From: Rhodospirillaceae bacterium
GTDB lineage: Bacteria > Pseudomonadota > Alphaproteobacteria > UBA8366 > GCA-2717185
Direction of reading: 5' to 3'
Length of the DNA: 10,562 bases
Assembly (NCBI GenBank): GCA_018660965.1
Contig: JABJJH010000285.1
Location: 1-10,562, forward strand
Below the pieces are notes generated by a model. It had not been told where the DNA came from and searched no databases. It saw only the letters and a list, made by a program, of their open reading frames with translations. How positions within the stretch are numbered: position 1 is the first letter of the stretch; each line of letters starts with the position of its first letter. A program made the translations under genes and the position numbers. Positions 9,048 through 10,562 of the stretch are shown here, in pieces.

Positions 9048-9685
9048 CGAAATCCCAACACGTGAAATCCCAGCATGGGCCCCTTCGCGTCGGCATCGGC
9101 GGCCCCGTCGGTTCCGGCAAGACCGCGCTCATGGAACGCTTGTGCCAGATTTTTCGCGACCAGCTCGACATCTGCGCGATCACCAACGACATCTACACGA
9201 AGGAAGACGCCGAAGCGTTGGCCCGGCGCGGCGCCTTGCCGCCCGACCGTATTCTCGGCGTTGAAACCGGCGGCTGTCCGCACACCGCGATCCGTGAAGA
9301 CGCGTCCATCAATCTGGCCGCCATTGCCGATATGCGGGCCCGGTTTCCGGACCTTGATTTGATCCTCATCGAATCCGGCGGTGATAATCTGGCCGCGACC
9401 TTCAGCCCGGAATTGGCCGACATCACGATTTATGTCATCGACGTATCGGCGGGCGAGGAGATTCCACGCAAAGGCGGGCCGGGCATCACCCGTTCCGACG
9501 TGTTGGTCATCAACAAGACCGACCTCGCGCCCTATGTCGGCGCCGACCTCGCCGTCATGGACAGGGACGCCCAGCGGATGCGCGGCGAACGCCCGTTCAT
9601 CTTCGCCAACATGAAAACGAGCGACGGCGTCGCCGACATCGCCCGTGAACTCTGTAAACTTGGCGGGCTGGACGCCGCCGCTTAA
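9044..9685 (+). CDS. ureG: Urease accessory protein UreG (GTPase)
   Basis: UreG is a SIMIBI-class GTPase that powers nickel insertion into urease and itself carries nickel. It has 213 aa. Motifs: P-loop GPVGSGKT (20-27), the AITNDIYTKEDAEAL region (45-59), metal-binding CPH (78-80) within VETGGCPHTAIREDASIN, ESGGDN (110-115), and the guanine-specificity motif NKTD (157-160). The first about 12 residues (MTKSQHVKSQHG) are a short polar leader with two histidines; UreG proteins often vary here. Translation is probably coupled to ureF through the ATGA overlap. The TAA stop shares TTAA with the stop of the convergent ridA-like gene, and this is the last gene of the urease cluster. Confidence 0.98.
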   Translation: MTKSQHVKSQHGPLRVGIGGPVGSGKTALMERLCQIFRDQLDICAITNDIYTKEDAEALARRGALPPDRILGVETGGCPHTAIREDASINLAAIADMRARFPDLDLILIESGGDNLAATFSPELADITIYVIDVSAGEEIPRKGGPGITRSDVLVINKTDLAPYVGADLAVMDRDAQRMRGERPFIFANMKTSDGVADIARELCKLGGLDAAA

Positions 9686-10083
9686 GCCTTCGCCGGACCC
9701 TTCGCCGCCGTGGCCTCGATCTCAATCTTAAAGTCAGGCGAGGCCAAACCATCGACGATCAGCAAGGTCGACGCCGGGCGCGCATCGTCACCAATGATTT
9801 TTTTACGCGCCGCGCGGTAGTCTTCAATATAACGCGGGTCGGTCAGATAGACGGTCAGTTTGACCAGGTCGGTTTTACGCATTTTATGGTCGCGCAAACA
9901 CGCCACGATGTTGCGAAACACCTGTTCGGCCTGTTTCCGAATGCCCACTTGAACCTCACCCTTGGGGTTCACGCCGATCTGACCGGCGAGGACCAGCCAT
10001 TCCGCGTTGGCGGGAACCTTGACCGTGTGGCTATAGACGCCGCCGGGGGCGCGAACGCCCTTGGGATTAACGTATTCATTCAT
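9682..10083 (-). CDS. RidA family protein (YjgF/YER057c/UK114)
   Basis: This is a small protein of 133 aa of the RidA superfamily, whose best-known members hydrolyse reactive enamine/imine intermediates to ketoacids and ammonia; others have different roles. Family features seen: VLAGQIGVNPKGEV (31-44), an AEQVFRNI helix (52-59), TVYLTD (77-82), and ARPASTLLIVDGL (101-113). R102 sits at the carboxylate-binding arginine position of imine-hydrolysing members, and IEIEATA lies near the end. The arginine supports deaminase activity, but the exact subgroup and substrate cannot be told. The start is supported by AGGAGA 9 bases upstream. It is convergent with ureG, and no functional link to urease is shown. 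Confidence 0.9.
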   Translation of the reverse strand: MNEYVNPKGVRAPGGVYSHTVKVPANAEWLVLAGQIGVNPKGEVQVGIRKQAEQVFRNIVACLRDHKMRKTDLVKLTVYLTDPRYIEDYRAARKKIIGDDARPASTLLIVDGLASPDFKIEIEATAAKGPAKA

Positions 10084-10092
10084 GAAAAACCG

Positions 10093-10098
10093 TCTCCT
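10093..10098 (-). promoter_or_regulatory. Ribosome binding site of the RidA-family gene
   Basis: On the - strand AGGAGA precedes the ATG (complement of 10081-10083) by 9 bases. It supports the chosen start and shows that this gene has its own translation signal rather than coupling to the gene upstream. Confidence 0.7.
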
Positions 10099-10144
10099 AT
10101 GCTGTTCATTGTCGTTTCATTGTACGCGGCAGCTTACACCAAAC

Positions 10145-10172
10145 GCGATGTCATGTTTAACGAAGACATCGC
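10145..10172 (-). repeat. Small stem-loop just after the oxidoreductase stop
   Basis: A perfect 8-base inverted repeat pairs GCGATGTC (10145-10152) with GACATCGC (10165-10172) around a 12-base loop. On the - strand it begins 13 bases after the stop of the oxidoreductase gene and is followed by GTTTGG, only a weak T-rich stretch. It could be a weak intrinsic terminator for that gene, or an operator ahead of the RidA-family gene. The structure is seen; both roles are inference. Confidence 0.4.
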
Positions 10173-10185
10173 TACGGATAAGACG

Positions 10186-10562
10186 TCAATCGGGCGCGCA
10201 GGCGCGGATGGCGGCTTCGAACACTTGCTTGGCGCCGGGGCCGCGCGCGAAGGGGCTTATGATTGGAAGGTCGAGGCCCGATTCCTGGTATTCGGCGATG
10301 CGCGCCCGGCAATCGTCCGGCGTTCCGACAATGCCGGTCGCATCGACAAGCGCGTCGCTGACCAGACGCGCCGCGCCCGCCCAGTCGCCTTGAGCCCAGG
10401 CTTTCGCAATGGCGGCGGCTTCCCCGGGAAATCCGTATTCCGCGATCAATCGATTGTAGCGCGGGAAAAATCCGGCGTAGAAGGCGACGCCCGGTCGCAT
10501 GATGTCGCGCGCCGCGTCAAGCGTATCCGCGACCGCCATGGGCAGCAGCGACGTCACATCGA
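10186..10562 (-). CDS. Luciferase-like (LLM class) flavin-dependent oxidoreductase, C-terminal part
   Basis: This is the C-terminal 124 residues of a protein whose start lies beyond the right edge. The frame is open to the last complete codon, so the GTG near 10557 is most likely internal. The region resembles the end of bacterial luciferase-like FMN/F420-dependent oxidoreductases. It has a helical AVADTLDAARDIMRPGVAFY stretch followed by AGFFPRYNRLIAEYGF. Next come alternating helices (EAAAIAKAWAQGDWAGAARL) and the typical late motif VGTPDDCRARIAEYQESGLD, in which a Gly-Thr-Pro turn precedes the last helix. Substrate and cofactor cannot be judged because the catalytic N-terminal part is missing. 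It shares its strand with the RidA-family gene, 102 bases downstream. Confidence 0.75.
   Translation of the reverse strand, partial: DVTSLLPMAVADTLDAARDIMRPGVAFYAGFFPRYNRLIAEYGFPGEAAAIAKAWAQGDWAGAARLVSDALVDATGIVGTPDDCRARIAEYQESGLDLPIISPFARGPGAKQVFEAAIRACAPD

Noticed and set aside
10119..10124. TACAAT on the - strand as a -10 box for the RidA-family gene
   Set aside because: No acceptable -35 element is found 16-18 bases upstream, so a promoter cannot be supported.
9686..10562. A nickel uptake gene (ureJ/hupE or nik type) expected after ureG
   Set aside because: The sequence downstream of ureG encodes a RidA-family protein and an oxidoreductase on the other strand; no nickel transporter is in the window.

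Overview
The window holds one contiguous nitrogen-acquisition locus, read left to right on the + strand, followed by two unrelated-looking genes on the - strand. The GC-rich coding sequence, the gene order urtABCDE-ureDABCEFG, and the character of the proteins (UreC, the long UrtB, UreE with a histidine tail) point to an alphaproteobacterium, plausibly a Rhodospirillales-like lineage. The genus cannot be fixed from the sequence alone.

Positions 1-4673 carry the urea ABC transporter. They contain the 3' end of urtA (periplasmic urea-binding protein), then urtB and urtC (two permease subunits) and urtD and urtE (two ATPases). Positions 4648-9685 carry a complete nickel urease set: ureD, the structural subunits ureA (gamma), ureB (beta) and ureC (alpha), and the maturation proteins ureE, ureF and ureG. 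From urtB to ureG every junction is an overlap of 4-26 bases or a gap of at most 11 bases, so these 11 genes very probably form one translationally coupled transcript. The only sizeable gap is the 98 bases between urtA and urtB. It contains a strong perfect hairpin that probably sets the amount of binding protein relative to permease.

The genes form a simple pathway. UrtA captures urea in the periplasm, UrtBC with UrtDE import it using ATP, and urease hydrolyses it to ammonia and carbamate, which then decays to a second ammonia and CO2. UreE delivers nickel, and UreD, UreF and the GTPase UreG activate the UreABC apoenzyme. All nickel ligands and catalytic residues of UreC that can be checked by motif are present, so the enzyme should be functional.

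At 9682-9685 ureG meets a convergent RidA-family gene, and the two stop codons share the palindrome TTAA. Upstream of ridA on the - strand is the C-terminal part of a luciferase-like flavin-dependent oxidoreductase that runs off the right edge. A small hairpin separates these two genes.

I found no mobile element, CRISPR array, tRNA, rRNA or new multi-gene system. The region is conventional. The points worth a second look are the urtA-urtB hairpin, the extra periplasmic domain of UrtB, the 26-base transporter-to-urease overlap, the ambiguous UreF start created by the histidine-tail codons of UreE, and the RidA/oxidoreductase pair.
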